A DNA stretch of 53,328 nt from an uncultured beta proteobacterium (lineage in GTDB: Bacteria; Pseudomonadota; Gammaproteobacteria; Burkholderiales; Rhodocyclaceae), in NCBI GenBank assembly GCA_903886975.1, contig CAISOB010000011.1:1-53328 (forward strand), in the 5' to 3' direction. A model generated the notes under the pieces. It was given only the letters and a program-made list of their open reading frames with translations. It had not been told where the DNA came from and made no database searches. The position numbers were made by a program, and so were the translations under genes. Below are positions 51,800-53,328 of the stretch, one piece after another. How positions within the stretch are numbered: the first letter of the stretch is position 1; the number at the start of each line of letters is the position of its first letter.

Positions 51800-52419
51800 T
51801 GGACGTCGCCATCTTCGCCAAGGCGCCGCAAGCCGGTGCCGTCAAGACCCGGCTGATCCCTGCACTGGGCGCGGCCGGCGCCGCGCGTCTGCAACGCCGC
51901 CTGACCCTGCATGCCGTAGAGGTCGCCAACCGCTTTGCGCCGGAAAAGACAACGCTGTGGTGCGCCCCCGACACGCGGCACCGCTTCTTTCGTGCGCTGC
52001 ACGCGCATTGCGGGATTGAAGTTCGCAGCCAGGTCGGCGCCGATCTCGGCGCGCGCATGGCGCATGCTTTCGCCATGCTTGATGGGCCGCTATTGCTCGT
52101 CGGCAGCGACTGCCCGGCGCTGCAGGTCGAGCATCTGACGGGGGCGGCAAGAGCACTGCGCGACGGACACGATGCCGTTTTCATTCCGGCCGAGGACGGC
52201 GGCTATGTGCTCGTAGGCCTTCAACGCCCGCAGCCGCGCCTGTTCGAGGACATCGTCTGGGGCACCGGGCGGGTCATGGCGCAGACACGCGAACGCCTGC
52301 TCGAGATGAAGCTGCGCTGGGCCGAGCCGTACACGCTGTGGGATGTCGATCAAGTCGGCGATCTCGAACGCCTGGCGATGCTTGATGGATCTTCTGCTGT
52401 TTTACGCCGGCAGAAATGA
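51796..52419 (+). CDS. TIGR04282-like nucleotidyl/glycosyltransferase
   Basis: The 207-residue protein has a short GT-A/nucleotidyltransferase fold. The N-terminus FAKAPQAGAVKTRLIP matches the nucleotide-binding loop of TIGR04282 proteins. LLLVGSDCPALQVEHLTGA contains the acidic metal-binding Asp (VGSDCP), and FIPAEDGGYVLVGL, then WDVDQVGDLERL, are family stretches. It overlaps the preceding glycosyltransferase by four bases and is probably its functional partner. The sugar nucleotide or acceptor is unknown. Confidence 0.83.
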   Translation: MMDVAIFAKAPQAGAVKTRLIPALGAAGAARLQRRLTLHAVEVANRFAPEKTTLWCAPDTRHRFFRALHAHCGIEVRSQVGADLGARMAHAFAMLDGPLLLVGSDCPALQVEHLTGAARALRDGHDAVFIPAEDGGYVLVGLQRPQPRLFEDIVWGTGRVMAQTRERLLEMKLRWAEPYTLWDVDQVGDLERLAMLDGSSAVLRRQK

Positions 52420-52423
52420 AAGT

Positions 52424-52518
52424 GGCGAGCCTTACCCCGGCACTCACAGTTAGCGGCTGTGGCTGCTTCCTTCCGGACCTGACCAGGTTCACCACGCTGC
52501 AATGCGGGGAGACCCGCC
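52424..52518 (-). ncRNA. ffs: Signal recognition particle RNA (4.5S, small bacterial type)
   Basis: The minus strand carries the SRP domain-IV hallmark GGTCAGGTCCGGAAGGAAGC, a near-invariant stretch including the GGAA tetraloop and the asymmetric loop that binds Ffh. The ends GGCGGGTC (5') and GCTCGCC (3') pair, giving a ~95-base hairpin, the size of bacterial 4.5S RNA. It works with Ffh and FtsY in membrane-protein targeting. A -10-like TAGTAT lies at 52526-52531 just upstream. Confidence 0.93.
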
Positions 52519-52525
52519 GAGACAG

Positions 52526-52531
52526 ATACTA
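52526..52531 (-). promoter_or_regulatory. -10 box of the SRP RNA gene
   Basis: TAGTAT on the minus strand ends about seven bases before the 5' stem of the SRP RNA, the right place for a -10 hexamer. A -35 is not convincing. Confidence 0.45.
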
Positions 52532-52587
52532 GCACATCTTCGCCAAATCGCACGCCGATGCGCCTCCGCCCCAATTGCAACCGATAA

Positions 52588-52660
52588 CGTCATTCCGGCG
52601 AAAGCCGGAATCCAGTGCAGCGCCTCCGCCTCCTGGATTCCGGCTTTCGCCGGAATGACG
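52588..52660. repeat. REP-type inverted pair III
   Basis: A 28-base arm (52588-52615, beginning CGTCATTCCGGCGAAAGCCG) recurs inverted at 52633-52660 around a 17-base centre. It is the cleanest copy and shares the core ATTCCGGC-GAAA-GCCGGAAT with pair II. It lies between the rRNA operon terminator and the SRP RNA gene. Confidence 0.85.
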
Positions 52661-52697
52661 GATTGTTTAACGGTATTTTCTGATCCGACAAAGCACG

Positions 52698-52727
52698 AAG
52701 CCCCCATTGCGGGTGCAATGAGGGCTT
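52698..52727 (-). terminator. rRNA operon terminator
   Basis: On the minus strand AAGCCCTCATTGC, an ACCC loop and GCAATGGGGGCTT form a stem with one bulge, 13 bases after the 5S rRNA, followed by CGTGCTTTG. Confidence 0.75.
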
Positions 52728-52740
52728 GGTGTTTAAGGGG

Positions 52741-52857
52741 AGCCTGGCGGTGACCTACTTTCGCACACGTAGTATGCACTATCATCGGCGCGACTTCGTT
52801 TCACGGTCCTGTTCGAGATGGGAAGGGGTGGGTCCAAAGTGCTATGGCCGCCAAGCA
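52741..52857 (-). rRNA. rrf: 5S ribosomal RNA
   Basis: The minus strand reads TGCTTGGCGGCCATAGCACT (5') through to ACCGCCAGGCT (3'), with internal CCCATCTCGAACAG and GTGCGAAAGTAGGTCA (the loop and helix regions of bacterial 5S). The 5' and 3' ends pair. Length of about 117 bases is standard. It follows the 23S gene on the same strand. Confidence 0.95.
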
Positions 52858-53019
52858 TAACTTGTAACGCACCGCCGGTTAGGGCGAGGCGCAAAATGGG
52901 AAGAAGGTTTGAGTCAGAAGCGAGTATGAGGAGCGTTTTAATCTGTCCTCTGTCCTCTGTCTTCTGTCCTCTGATTGGTTGTGACTGCATTAAGCACAGA
53001 GCTGCTGCTTAAGGTTATA
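52858..53019 (-). other. 23S-5S internal spacer
   Basis: The 162-base spacer has no tRNA gene. It contains a heptamer tandem repeat (52943-52973) and otherwise unstructured sequence. It would be removed during rRNA processing. Confidence 0.8.
52943..52973. repeat. Heptamer tandem repeat in the 23S-5S spacer
   Basis: CTGTCCT is repeated four times in a row (the third copy reads CTGTCTT), then CTG. In the transcript this is a purine-rich AGGACAG repeat. Slipped-strand change of copy number is possible. Confidence 0.8.
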
Positions 53020-53328
53020 GGATCAAGCCTCACGGGCAATTAGTACTGGTTAGCTTAAGGCATTACTGCCCTTCCACACCCAGCCTATCAACGTCCTGGT
53101 CTTGGACGACCCTTTAGGGGAATCGAGTTCCCGGGAAGTCTCATCTTGAGGCTAGTTTCCCGCTTAGATGCTTTCAGCGGTTATCTATTCCGTACATAGC
53201 TACCCGGCGATGCCACTGGCGTGACAACCGGTACACCAGGGGTACGTCCACTCCGGTCCTCTCGTACTAGGAGCAGCCCCTCTCAAACTTCCAACGCCCA
53301 CGGCAGATAGGGACCAAACTGTCTCACG
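53020..53328 (-). rRNA. rrl: 23S ribosomal RNA, 3' end (partial)
   Basis: The minus strand carries the conserved 3' part of 23S rRNA: the sarcin-ricin loop AGTACGAGAGGACCGGAGTG (near 53250-53275) and the terminal helix sequence GTGAGGCTTGATCC. The gene continues past the window end. The exact 3' terminus (near 53015-53025) is estimated. Confidence 0.95.

Noticed and set aside
49365..52660. Short palindromic repeats as a CRISPR array
   Set aside because: Copies come in inverted pairs at three distant sites with no regular spacers and no cas genes.
1..53328. Genomic island or prophage interpretation
   Set aside because: No integrase, transposase, phage structural gene, tRNA-attachment site or toxin-antitoxin pair was seen, and core genes are spread through the window.

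Overview
The window looks like chromosomal DNA of a high-GC betaproteobacterium, most likely Rhodocyclales or a relative. This is inferred from gene content: PhaB/PhaR polyhydroxyalkanoate genes, a polyphosphate gene set, pyruvate phosphate dikinase divergent from an FCD-type GntR regulator, a Bug-family binding protein, RelA with the EXDD signature, and beta-type 5S/23S sequences. I see no integrase, transposase, phage or plasmid gene, so most of it reads as core genome with some accessory loci.

Layout. 1-4667 (minus): 5' part of a very large two-partner-secretion exoprotein. 4863-5135: decayed GDT1/UPF0016 exporter. 5214-6449: CPA1-type cation/proton antiporter. 6528-6806: small winged-helix-like protein. 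7065-9346: short Cys-containing ORF overlapping (ATGA) a VTT-membrane-domain/flavin disulfide-reductase fusion. 9417-13901: LytS-type kinase, LytTR regulator and CstA/BtsT transporter, with three ACCGCTT-like repeats at a 20-bp pitch before the transporter; this resembles the BtsSR-BtsT pyruvate circuit. 14004-16830: CC-motif small protein, small secreted protein, OmpR/EnvZ-like pair. 16920-20615: ppdK and a divergent GntR/FadR-type regulator.

20665-25647 (minus): ppx followed by an Mla/Pqi-like lipid transport operon (STAS-permease, ATPase, MCE protein, lipoprotein). 25850-29692 (plus): ppk, a fructosamine-kinase-family gene and a polyphosphate-glucokinase-like ROK gene. 29707-31938 (minus): relA. 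Polyphosphate synthesis, breakdown and use therefore sit beside the (p)ppGpp synthetase. 32093-38201 (plus): DMT exporter, MtfA peptidase, a dCache-PAS-GGDEF-EAL protein, and an MFS exporter.

38325-47713 (minus): catabolic region. A PrpR-type sigma-54 activator lies upstream of two TIM-barrel isomerases and a Bug binding protein. A -24/-12 promoter and a 20-bp-spaced TGCAACAC pair lie between them. An FAD-linked oxidase, rimO and a split UxaA-type dehydratase follow upstream. 47829-49252 (minus): phaR and phaB, with an inverted repeat over the phaB promoter. 49634-52419 (plus): rhlE and two glycosyltransferase genes. 52424 to the end (minus): SRP RNA, 5S rRNA and the 3' end of 23S rRNA. REP-type inverted repeats occur at three sites between 49.3 and 52.7 kb.

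Central theme: carbon storage and the pyruvate node (pyruvate sensing and uptake, PPDK, PHA, polyphosphate, stringent response). The less explored loci are the VTT-reductase fusion with its small upstream ORF, the sigma-54 isomerase/Bug operon, and the exoprotein.
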